Position numbers and translations under genes: made by a program
Shown here: positions 6,896-13,837 of the stretch, in pieces
How positions within the stretch are numbered: the first letter of the stretch is position 1
Layout of the letters: the number at the start of each line of letters is the position of its first letter
Assembly (NCBI GenBank): GCA_964527265.1
Contig: CAZGOM010000138.1
Location: 1 to 14,833, forward strand
Length of the DNA stretch: 14,833 bases
Direction of reading: 5' to 3'
From: CAZGOM01 sp964527265
GTDB taxonomy: Bacteria; Planctomycetota; Phycisphaerae; Phycisphaerales; Phycisphaeraceae
Notes under the pieces: generated by a model
What the model was told of the DNA's origin: nothing
Databases searched by the model: none
Seen by the model: the letters and a program-made list of their open reading frames with translations, nothing else

Positions 6896-6917
6896 GCGCC
6901 CCATATGCCGGACCGGC
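6871..6917. repeat. Perfect 14-bp inverted repeat around the lacI stop codon
   Basis: GCCGGTCCGGCATA (6871-6884) and TATGCCGGACCGGC (6904-6917) are perfect reverse complements with a 19-base spacer. Within the spacer, GCGC (6889-6892) and GCGC (6896-6899) flank TGA, the stop codon at 6893-6895. In RNA this would be a GC-rich two-level hairpin. There is no T tract after it, so it is not a standard terminator. It could act in attenuation, mRNA protection or as a protein-binding site between lacI and the prepilin-like gene. Confidence 0.7.
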
Positions 6918-6957
6918 CGCGAGAGGCCGCCCTTCACCACTTATCTGGAACCTCACC

Positions 6958-7719
6958 ATGCCTCACCCATCCCGCCGCCCCAGCGCCTTCTCCCTCGTCG
7001 AACTTCTGGTTGTCATCTCCATCGTCGCGGTCATGATTTCACTCATGATCCCCGCTCTTTCAACTGCCCGGGAAGCCGCTCAGTCCCTTAAATGCATGTC
7101 CAATCTCCGCCAGCTCTATCCCGGCTTCCAAACCTACGTCCTCGACCAGCGCGGCTACTGGACCGTCCACGGCTACCAGGACAATATCCTCTGGTCCCGC
7201 ATCGTCACCAAGAACCTCGGCCTTCGCTACATCGGCGAATACAAGGTTAACATCGACAAGCAGACCTGGAACGACGGCAGCGACCAGGGCTACGGCGCCC
7301 CCCTCTACACCTACAACAAAGACGCCGTCAACCGCAAAAACCTTCTCATGAAATGCCCCACCGAAAACTTCACCAACTACTGGGGGGCCGAAAACGCCAC
7401 CTCCTACCGCTATAACTCCGGCAATTCCCTCGGCTACGCCATGGGCAACACCGACGCCTACACCGTCAGCACCAACGCCACCTACCGTGAAAAATGGGGC
7501 CGCATCCGCGACCACGACATCAAGCGCACCACCAGTGTCGCCGTCATCGCCGACGGCATTCCTGGAAATGGCTCCTACGAATACGAGGCCGCCAGCCTCG
7601 CCACCCTCGCCAGGTTCCCCAACTACCACAACGGCGGCAACAACATCCTCTTCCCCGATGGCCACGCCGCCAACATGCACCGCACCGCCCTCACCAACCA
7701 GATCTTCGACCGCCGCTGA
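6958..7719 (+). CDS. Prepilin-like protein with H-X9-DG C-terminus
   Basis: A 253-residue member of the same broad family as the protein at 2556-3371, but clearly divergent outside the ends. The leader PSA|FSLVELLVVISIVAVMIS puts Ala rather than the usual Gly before the predicted cleavage site (after A10), with Glu at +5. The helix is followed by STAREAAQSLKCMSNLRQL. The middle is rich in Tyr, Asn and Gly. The C-terminus has an exact H-X9-DG motif (HNGGNNILFPDGH), the signature of prepilin-type processing-associated proteins common in Planctomycetes, Verrucomicrobia and Lentisphaerae. It follows the LacI regulator by 62 bp on the same strand, so it may be in that regulon. The ATG is preceded by TCTGGA, a weak ribosome binding site. 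The export and membrane-anchor prediction is firm; the function is unknown. Confidence 0.85.
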   Translation: MPHPSRRPSAFSLVELLVVISIVAVMISLMIPALSTAREAAQSLKCMSNLRQLYPGFQTYVLDQRGYWTVHGYQDNILWSRIVTKNLGLRYIGEYKVNIDKQTWNDGSDQGYGAPLYTYNKDAVNRKNLLMKCPTENFTNYWGAENATSYRYNSGNSLGYAMGNTDAYTVSTNATYREKWGRIRDHDIKRTTSVAVIADGIPGNGSYEYEAASLATLARFPNYHNGGNNILFPDGHAANMHRTALTNQIFDRR

Positions 7720-7739
7720 CATGTCTGCTTAACCGGGTG

Positions 7740-7766
7740 CACGGTACGCTCCGAAGGCGTGCCGTG
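7740..7766 (+). terminator. Hairpin after the second prepilin-like gene
   Basis: CACGGTACGC (7740-7749) and GCGTGCCGTG (7757-7766) form a 10-bp stem with one U-G wobble and a 7-base loop, 20 bp after the stop codon. Only TCTT follows, so termination may be weak or Rho-assisted. It separates this gene from the convergent AraC-family gene. Confidence 0.5.
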
Positions 7767-7854
7767 TCTTGCCCGCGCCCACACACCTCACCCACCCTGC
7801 AAAAAATGCAGGCCAGCCCTTCCATCTTCCCCTCCTCCCCCATCACCCTTCCCT

Positions 7855-8718
7855 TCAAACCGTCCCCGCCCCGCTCCCCCGGTACGCCATCGGCGTACAC
7901 CCAAACCGCCTCTTGAACGCCATATGAAAATAGTGCTCATCGGCAAACCCCGCCGCATGCGCCACTTCCTTCACGCTCCCTGTCCCCAGTCTCAGTTGCC
8001 GCGCCGCCTGCGACAGCCGGTACCCCGCCAGGTACGCCTTGGGGCTCTCGCCCTGCACCGCCTTGAACAACTTGCGGAACTGCACTTCCCCCAGCCTCAC
8101 CTCCCGCGCCAGGTCCCCCACCGTCAGCGGCCTGTCATACTTCGTATGAATCGTCGTCAGCGCCTGCTCCACCCGCACATCCCCCACCCGTCCCAAACCG
8201 CCTGCCGCTTCCTCCAGTGCCCAGAATGCCAGCCAATCCCGCACCATTCCCTCCGCCATCATCCGCCCTAATCCCGGCTCCGTTCCCAGCAAATGCGCCG
8301 CCCGCGCCATCCGCGCCTCCGCCGCCCCTGAATCGGCAAACCCCTTGAACGCGCCTGACACCAGTTCCCGCATCGACCCACCCCACTCCGGGTGCACATG
8401 CGCATGCACCGACACCACCCGCATCTCCCGCGCCCCCGACGGCATGCGTGATTCATGTTCCTCACCCTCGCACGCAAACAGGCACTGCCCCGGCAGCACC
8501 GTCCCTCTCTGCTCCCCCACCCGTGCTTCCAGCCGCTCCGACAGAGGCACAAAGAAAAACGTATCCGCCACTTTCCGCGGCAGCATCACCCAATCCGCCT
8601 GCACATGCCACCACATCACCGACACCACCTCCACGCGCAGCTTCCGATACACCCAGTCCAGCCTCTGCCGCTGCGCCTCCGTCAGATACTCCGGCAATCC
8701 GCTCGATGTCTGCACCAT
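7855..8718 (-). CDS. AraC-family transcriptional regulator
   Basis: A 287-residue regulator. The N-terminal part (about 20-120) looks like an AraC-type cupin sensor, with FFFVPLSERLEARVGEQRG and VLPGQCLFACEGEEHES. The C-terminal 100 residues hold the two helix-turn-helix units: LTVGDLAREVRLGEVQFRKLFK followed by the second, SVKEVAHAAGFADEHYFHMAFK, then RRFGCTPMAYR, the usual ending. The ATG at 8718 has GGGAG six bases upstream, much better than the ATG at 8751, so I took the shorter form. This also leaves room for the direct repeats at 8741-8798. It is divergent from a PhyH-type dioxygenase gene and probably controls it, perhaps in response to a sugar or other small molecule. The convergent upstream neighbour is a prepilin-like gene. 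Confidence 0.9.
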   Translation of the reverse strand: MVQTSSGLPEYLTEAQRQRLDWVYRKLRVEVVSVMWWHVQADWVMLPRKVADTFFFVPLSERLEARVGEQRGTVLPGQCLFACEGEEHESRMPSGAREMRVVSVHAHVHPEWGGSMRELVSGAFKGFADSGAAEARMARAAHLLGTEPGLGRMMAEGMVRDWLAFWALEEAAGGLGRVGDVRVEQALTTIHTKYDRPLTVGDLAREVRLGEVQFRKLFKAVQGESPKAYLAGYRLSQAARQLRLGTGSVKEVAHAAGFADEHYFHMAFKRRFGCTPMAYRGSGAGTV

Positions 8719-8740
8719 CTTTGTCTCCCATGCTCCAGTG

Positions 8741-8798
8741 TCGAAAATCATACCACTTCATCCCATTATCACAGTAGATGAACATCGAAATAACCACT
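8741..8798. promoter_or_regulatory. Direct repeats in the AraC/PhyH divergent spacer
   Basis: TCGAAA-N5-ACCACT (8741-8757) and TCGAAA-N2-ACCACT (8785-8798) stand as direct repeats about four helical turns apart between the two divergent genes. AraC-family proteins typically bind direct repeats, so these are candidate sites. The unequal spacing weakens the case. Confidence 0.35.
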
Positions 8799-8836
8799 AC
8801 CCTCATAAACATTCCAACTATCAAAAGGTTTCCTCC

Positions 8837-9622
8837 ATGCCCACCACCACCGCCGCTTTCACCCCCATCCCTCTCCAAGGCAAGCGCCTCACCCCCGACC
8901 AACTCCAGTTCTTCAACGACAACGGCTACATCATCATCCCCGGCCTCTTGAACGCCCCTGAAGTCCAGGCCCTCAAAGATCTTCGTGATCGCTCTGTCCA
9001 GCGCGCCGTCGCCCAGGGCGGCTCCTTCCACGACGGCCCCGCCCATTACGATGTCGAACCCTTGAAGGCAGATCCCACCGGCAAGGCCCTCGGCCTGCGC
9101 AAAATCCAGGAGGTCTACCAGGTCGAGCCCGTCTTCAAGGACATGCTCTCCCAGCCCAAGGTCCTCGACATCGTCCAGGACATCATCGGTCCCGACATCT
9201 ACTACCACTCCAGCAAGCTCATGTGCAAGCCCGGCAATGGCGGGCGTCGCAAACCCTGGCACCAGGATTTCGCCTACTGGGCCTCCATGGACCCGCGCCA
9301 GGTCACCGTCTGGATCGCCATCGACAAAGCCACGCGCGAAAACGGCTGTATGCAGGTCATCCCCGGCTCACACCTGCGCGGCTTGATCGACCACCACCAC
9401 CTTGAAGACTTCCAGATCAAGGAAGACGGCATACCCAACGAAAACGTCGTCGTCGCCGAGATGAACCCCGGTGACGCCCTCTTCTTCTCCGTCCTTACCC
9501 TCCACGCCTCAGACCCCAACCTCAGCCCCAACCCACGCCTCTCCGCCATCATCGATTTCGACAGCCGCCCAGCGCCCCCAAACGCACGCATGGGAAGCAG
9601 CGTTCCCTTGCGCAAAGCCTGA
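8837..9622 (+). CDS. Phytanoyl-CoA dioxygenase (PhyH) family Fe(II)/2-oxoglutarate oxygenase
   Basis: A 261-residue cytoplasmic member of the PhyH family, non-haem iron enzymes that hydroxylate small molecules with O2 and 2-oxoglutarate. The iron triad is visible: the H-x-D in KPWHQDFAYW (H142, D144) and the distal His in LTLHASDPN (H223). R234 in NPRLSAIIDFDS would bind 2-oxoglutarate. The N-terminal LTPDQLQFFNDNGYIIIPGLL is the standard start of the family. No substrate can be assigned. The ATG at 8837 has AAGG eight bases upstream; the frame is open further left, but only as antisense to the AraC gene. It has its own terminator at 9696-9729, so it is monocistronic and divergent from its probable AraC-type regulator. 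Confidence 0.9.
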   Translation: MPTTTAAFTPIPLQGKRLTPDQLQFFNDNGYIIIPGLLNAPEVQALKDLRDRSVQRAVAQGGSFHDGPAHYDVEPLKADPTGKALGLRKIQEVYQVEPVFKDMLSQPKVLDIVQDIIGPDIYYHSSKLMCKPGNGGRRKPWHQDFAYWASMDPRQVTVWIAIDKATRENGCMQVIPGSHLRGLIDHHHLEDFQIKEDGIPNENVVVAEMNPGDALFFSVLTLHASDPNLSPNPRLSAIIDFDSRPAPPNARMGSSVPLRKA

Positions 9623-9695
9623 GGCGAAAATCACAGCATTTTTCCACCCCGGCGCGGCTAACACCACAACGCTACGACGATTCATTTCTGCGTGC

Positions 9696-9729
9696 CATGC
9701 TCTCGTCTGCGTGAGCATGTCTTGTTTTT
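9696..9729 (+). terminator. Rho-independent terminator after the PhyH-family gene
   Basis: CATGCTC (9696-9702) pairs with GAGCATG (9713-9719). Past a T-T mismatch, a CG/CG extension closes a TCTG loop. The tract TCTTGTTTTT follows directly. The T tract shows that it works on the + strand, about 75 bp after the PhyH-family stop codon. Confidence 0.7.
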
Positions 9730-9820
9730 CGTCCGCGTTTGACTGGGCTTAGTAATGTCCGGAATGCAGGGCTTCTCTTTGCAGCGTCGTAGCACGAAGC
9801 AACTGCGCCGTTTTGGTTTC

Positions 9821-11413
9821 TCACGCCGTTGCCTTGTTCCCCGTCGACCCCAGTTTTCGAATCAACCCGCACAACAAATCGCAAGGCGCGTCTTTGCTTA
9901 AATAAGCGTCCGCGCCTGCCCGACGCAACGAATCACCCATTGCGTCGTCTGTATGCATCGACAGCCCAATCACCCTGATGGCCGCGTTCTCTCCGGTGAT
10001 CTGCCGCGTCGCATCCACACCGTTCATCCGCGGCATGCTGATATCCATCATCACCACTTGCGGCGCATACAGCCGCGCCTTCTCCACCGCGTCGCGCCCA
10101 TCCACCGCCTCCGCCACCACCTGGATATCCGGGCACTCGTTTAAAATCCTTCGCAAACCATCCCGCATGATCTCATGGTCATCCACGATCATCACCCGAA
10201 TACGGCTTCCCGCCGGTGCCACCGCAAGCCCTTCCATGCCATGCGTTGCGGAGTTCTCCTCCGCCTGCTCCTGAGTTGCCAGAGGCACAGTAATCAGCGC
10301 CGACGTTCCCTTTCCCGGTGTCGAATCGATCGTCAGACTCGCTCCCAGAAATGCAAGACGCTCCCGGATGTTGAACAACCCGAACCCTCCGTCCGACCTT
10401 GGATGCGCTTCCACCACTCCCGTGTCAAATCCGCGCCCTTCGTCCGTCACTGCGATGTAGGCATTCGCCACGTCCCCACTGATCAACACTTTCGCATTGC
10501 TCACACCGCTGTGCTTCAGCACGTTGAACAACAACTCCCGCGTCGCCTGAAACACGGTCGTCAGCAGCTCTTCCCCCAGCGGCAAAATCATGTCCTGCGC
10601 CTCTACCGTCACGGTCAAACCGTTTTTGGCCATCTTCGACACCAGCAGATTCAGCCCCGCCACAAGCCCCGCTTCCTGCAAACCCATCGGGCTCAATTCG
10701 GAAATGAAGTTCCGGCTGTATCCCAAAGCCTGAAGCAGAAACTCATTGAGCTTTTCGATGTGCTCTTTGTCGGTCGGGCTGGCGCCATGAATCATCGATA
10801 AACGCATCTTGCACACCACCAGCAATTGCGCCAGATGATCATGAAGCTCCGTCGCGATCTTTTTCCTCTCCTGCTGTTCCACGCGGCTCAATGCCGCTGA
10901 CATCAGCCGCAGTTGCTCTGTCTTGTTCTCCGCCACCGTCGTCCGTTCACGCACCCGGTTCTCCAGCGCCGTGTTCAACTGCTTGAGTTCCTGTTCCGTC
11001 CGCCACAGATCCCGCTCGGCTTTCTTGATCCGAAGCAGCGCCCGGATCGTCGCCAGAAGCTCCATCGGCTCCACCGGTTGAAACAGGTAACCATCTGCCC
11101 CGGATTCCAACCCATGCACCTTGTCGTCAGTCTGGATGTAACTGGCCGACAAATGAAGAACCGGGATCGATTGGGTCTCTGGATCCGCCTTAATCCGCTT
11201 GCACACCTCAAATCCCAGCATGTCCGGCAAATGAATATCCAGCACGATCAGGTCTGGCTTTTCCCGCGCCAGCCGCAGCGCTTCGGTTCCGCTGCTGCTC
11301 TCCACCACCTCATATCCCGCTTTAGACAATATCCGCGACACTGCGTATCGGTTCGCCTCGGTGTCGTCCACCACCAGGATTCTCGGCTTTGATTTGGCTT
11401 CTTCTTCAGACAT
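9821..11413 (-). CDS. REC-histidine kinase-REC protein (NarL/HisKA_3-type kinase), end of the stressosome operon
   Basis: A 530-residue soluble protein. Residues 9-130 form a receiver with acidic D16/D17 and phospho-acceptor D59; the usual switch-region Lys is Gln (YLFQPVEP, Q112). A helical linker (about 130-175) leads to a HisKA_3 box ATELHDHLAQLL with H191. A GHKL ATPase follows, with N-box RELLFNVLKHS (N297) and DEGRGFD and GGFGLFNIRERL glycine boxes (324-352). A second receiver (405-520) of NarL type has D411/D412, phospho-acceptor D457 and K507, but stops without the LuxR DNA-binding domain. It could receive phosphate from the upstream kinase and relay it internally; the final effector is not in the window. 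It starts with an 8-base overlap with the upstream gene, using GGAGG inside it. It is the last gene of the operon; no clear minus-strand terminator follows. Confidence 0.9.
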   Translation of the reverse strand: MSEEEAKSKPRILVVDDTEANRYAVSRILSKAGYEVVESSSGTEALRLAREKPDLIVLDIHLPDMLGFEVCKRIKADPETQSIPVLHLSASYIQTDDKVHGLESGADGYLFQPVEPMELLATIRALLRIKKAERDLWRTEQELKQLNTALENRVRERTTVAENKTEQLRLMSAALSRVEQQERKKIATELHDHLAQLLVVCKMRLSMIHGASPTDKEHIEKLNEFLLQALGYSRNFISELSPMGLQEAGLVAGLNLLVSKMAKNGLTVTVEAQDMILPLGEELLTTVFQATRELLFNVLKHSGVSNAKVLISGDVANAYIAVTDEGRGFDTGVVEAHPRSDGGFGLFNIRERLAFLGASLTIDSTPGKGTSALITVPLATQEQAEENSATHGMEGLAVAPAGSRIRVMIVDDHEIMRDGLRRILNECPDIQVVAEAVDGRDAVEKARLYAPQVVMMDISMPRMNGVDATRQITGENAAIRVIGLSMHTDDAMGDSLRRAGADAYLSKDAPCDLLCGLIRKLGSTGNKATA

Positions 11414-12797
11414 TGGGGGCCTCCACGCGGTTTAAGGCCCGCTTGATGTCCTGAGCATCGTTCAGATCCTCACTTGGGTAAATAAGGGGAACCCTGAACG
11501 TGAACTCAGACCCCTCGCCTGGCGAACTCGCAACTGTCAACCCTCCCCCCAGCAATACCGCTAATTTTCGCGAAAGCGGAAGCCCTAGCCCTGTCCCTTT
11601 CACCAACCGCTGTGCAGGCGAATCCACCTGCGTATATTCCTGAAAAATGCGTTCGTGGTGTTCAGGCCCGATGCCGATTCCCGAATCCTTCACCTTGAAC
11701 AACAAATCAGTCCCCTCCATCGCCACACTCACCCGTATCTCCCCCTCGGGTGTGAACTTAATGGCGTTTGAAATCAGGTTCCTCATCACTTGGGAAATCT
11801 TCACGTCGTCATTATTGGCTTTGGGGAGTGTCCCGGTAATATCAAAATTCAGCACCACCGATTTGGAATCCATCATCGGACGGAACATTCCGCGTAACGC
11901 CCCGAACATTTCACCGACATCAAACACCCGTGCCCTGACCTCCACCTTCCCGGCCTCGATCTTCGCCAGATCCAGCAGGTCGTTCACCATTTCCGTCAGC
12001 CCCTCCGCGGTGGTGCGGATGTAGGTCACCTGCTTGTGCTGTTCAGGCGTCAGTTCCCCGTCCGCCCGGTCCAGCAGCAGCCGCGACAGGCTTCGGATTG
12101 AGCTTAGCGGCGTCCGCAGTTCATGGCTTATGTTGGAAAGAAAACGGCTCTTCAAATCCGACACCCGCCCCAGGGCCGCCGCTTTTTCCTCTAATTCGCC
12201 ATACAGCGCCACCACGCCCCGATTGGTCTCTGCCAGTTCACGGTTCAAACGTTCGATGTCGTCCTGCCTCGCTTGCAATTCCGCCAGCGCATGCAAAAGA
12301 TCCTGGTTCTGCTGATGAAACGCCTGCAGCGGCCCTGTCACTGGGGTCTGGGTCAGTTTTGTGCTCACCAGGGCCGGTATGTTCTGCCCAGCCAGCGCAC
12401 CACGCACGAAAGCTTTGCCCAGCGTCACTGTTGTTCCAGCTTCAGAGGTCTGGATCTCAAATCGCTCCACAAGCTTTTTGCTGCCGATGATCCCCAGGCC
12501 CAGCCCTGTTTTGGAAACATAAGCCCCATCCAGCACTTTCTGAAGATGTGGGATCCCAGGCCCCGTATCCGTCACCTTCACCAGCAGCTGCTCCCCCTGC
12601 ATATCCACGCAAAACTCGATCTTGCCCCCGCGCGCGTAAGTCAGGGCGTTGCGCGCAAGTTCCGACACCGCCGTCGCCAGTCGTGTTAGATCCTGATGCC
12701 CGATTCCCAATACCGCCCCTATCTGAAGCGTCCGCTGACGCGCAAGCACAAGGTCATATTCCTGTGTGAGCGAGATGGTATTGAGGACCGCATTCAT
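11406..12797 (-). CDS. Histidine kinase with N-terminal RsbT-like ATPase domain
   Basis: A 463-residue soluble kinase with no membrane segment. Residues 10-130 form a complete RsbT/RsbW-like GHKL ATPase domain: ATAVSELARNALTYARGG (N50), VTDTGPGIP (D77) and SKTGLGLGIIGSKKL. A coiled coil (about 160-215) precedes the HisKA helix NISHELRTPLSSI with phospho-acceptor H225. The usual kinase ATPase follows, with RNLISNAIKFT (N344), KDSGIGIG (371-377) and GTGLGLPLS (401-409). A sensor domain is lacking, so the signal probably arrives by protein contact, plausibly from the stressosome through the RsbT-like domain. That is inference. The ATG has GGAG six bases upstream and lies 14 bp after the RsbX-like stop codon. 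The REC-HK-REC gene overlaps its end, which makes that protein the obvious partner. Confidence 0.92.
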   Translation of the reverse strand: MNAVLNTISLTQEYDLVLARQRTLQIGAVLGIGHQDLTRLATAVSELARNALTYARGGKIEFCVDMQGEQLLVKVTDTGPGIPHLQKVLDGAYVSKTGLGLGIIGSKKLVERFEIQTSEAGTTVTLGKAFVRGALAGQNIPALVSTKLTQTPVTGPLQAFHQQNQDLLHALAELQARQDDIERLNRELAETNRGVVALYGELEEKAAALGRVSDLKSRFLSNISHELRTPLSSIRSLSRLLLDRADGELTPEQHKQVTYIRTTAEGLTEMVNDLLDLAKIEAGKVEVRARVFDVGEMFGALRGMFRPMMDSKSVVLNFDITGTLPKANNDDVKISQVMRNLISNAIKFTPEGEIRVSVAMEGTDLLFKVKDSGIGIGPEHHERIFQEYTQVDSPAQRLVKGTGLGLPLSRKLAVLLGGGLTVASSPGEGSEFTFRVPLIYPSEDLNDAQDIKRALNRVEAPNV

Positions 12798-12811
12798 GCC
12801 AGACTCCGAAA

Positions 12812-13837
12812 TTAGTTTTTGCCTACGGCCAGGACCGTCGCATCGTCACGCCCGCGTGAAAAATCCCGCAATAGAACTCCCGCCACCAGCGCTGGGTGGC
12901 GTAGCGCCAGCGGCCCATAGGGTGTCAATGACCACTGGGTTGCCAGCCCATCGGAGTTCATCACCATCAGTCCCTCGGGCGTCCAGGGATACACAAATTC
13001 CTGTACCCGATGGATTTGATGTCCCACTGTGCCGTTAGACGAAACCATTGATCGCGCCTTGCCCTCATGAATCACTGTCCCCGCAATATTCCCCACCCCG
13101 ACATAACGTACTTCCTTGCGCCCCGCATCCAGCATTGCAATCGCCACTGCGGCCCCCCGGGTTTTCTTGAGCGCATTGTGCATCATCTGCATCAATGAAG
13201 GAAGATCCCCAGGCGCCTGCGCGCCAAACACCCGCACCGCCTCCATCGCCGCTTCGTGGGCCATCGCTCCATGTCCCAATCCATCGGCCACCATCACCGT
13301 AAGCAAATCCGAATCTTTGCGGACCGCCCATGTATCTCCGCAGAGCGTTTCAGTCCCCACCGGCAATGAAACCCCCGCGCACACGATCCCGCCCCCAACC
13401 GGCGCTTTGTCCCACACCTGCGCCAGCACCGCGGTTCCCACCCCCGGTGTCGAGTGGATGTCAAACACCCCGGACATGCGCTTAATCGCTCCCAGCCCGA
13501 TTCCCTGCGTGCCAGCCGTGGAAAATCCGTCTTCGATGCACTTGGGGATATTCGACATCCCGGGGCCTTTGTCCAGCGCCAGAATCTCGATTCCCTTTCC
13601 CAGGGTATGGCTTAGGCGTCTGACCACCATCATCCCGCTTTTGGCGTGCCTCGCGATATTGTTGGCGGCTTCGGTGATCACCAGCGCCACCCGCCCTGCC
13701 AGCTCTTCATTCAATCCGTGCGCCCGCGCAATGAGCGTCCCCGCCCGCCGTGCTTCGCTGACACCGCTTGGGTCGTTGATCGTCAGCTTGACCGCTTGGC
13801 CCAGATAAGGCTCATTTCCATCGGGCGATGACAACAC
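12812..13837 (-). CDS. rsbX: RsbX-like SpoIIE/PP2C phosphatase with N-terminal RsbT-like ATPase domain
   Basis: RsbX dephosphorylates RsbS and RsbR and so resets the stressosome. Here the phosphatase (about 150-341) shows GDTWAVRKDSDLLTVMVADGLGHG (D168, D185), MNSDGLAT (D296) and the final GRDDATVLAVG, the metal-binding Asp set of the SpoIIE/PP2C fold. In front is a GHKL ATPase domain (about 15-140) with TEAANNIARHA (E56, N60), LDKGPGM (D89) and a GIGLGAIKRM glycine box. B. subtilis RsbX lacks such a domain, but fused forms are found in other phyla. I prefer the GTG at 13837, which has AAAGGGAA just before it. The GTG at 13855 would add six residues and has no good ribosome binding site. Either start overlaps the end of rsbT. 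Confidence 0.9.
   Translation of the reverse strand: MLSSPDGNEPYLGQAVKLTINDPSGVSEARRAGTLIARAHGLNEELAGRVALVITEAANNIARHAKSGMMVVRRLSHTLGKGIEILALDKGPGMSNIPKCIEDGFSTAGTQGIGLGAIKRMSGVFDIHSTPGVGTAVLAQVWDKAPVGGGIVCAGVSLPVGTETLCGDTWAVRKDSDLLTVMVADGLGHGAMAHEAAMEAVRVFGAQAPGDLPSLMQMMHNALKKTRGAAVAIAMLDAGRKEVRYVGVGNIAGTVIHEGKARSMVSSNGTVGHQIHRVQEFVYPWTPEGLMVMNSDGLATQWSLTPYGPLALRHPALVAGVLLRDFSRGRDDATVLAVGKN

Noticed and set aside
5949..7091. Long + frame in another phase over lacI and the start of the second prepilin gene
   Set aside because: Ser/Pro/Thr/Ala low-complexity output typical of an off-frame reading of GC-rich coding DNA; it crosses two well-supported genes.
7060..7722. Minus-strand frame antisense to the second prepilin-like gene
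   Set aside because: Val/Gly/Ala/Asp low-complexity, no motif, and the sense frame has both a prepilin leader and an H-X9-DG motif.
8345..8836. Upstream extension of the PhyH reading frame
   Set aside because: It is antisense to the AraC gene. The ATG at 8837 has a ribosome binding site and begins at the conserved family N-terminus.
8462..9262. Minus-strand frame antisense to PhyH and overlapping the AraC gene
   Set aside because: Gly/Val/Asp-rich shadow; the PhyH frame has the full iron triad on the other strand.
9640..9800. Integron attC-like site (GGCTAAC near 9656 with pairing arms)
   Set aside because: No matching GTTRRRY partner at the other end, and no integrase or cassette structure nearby.
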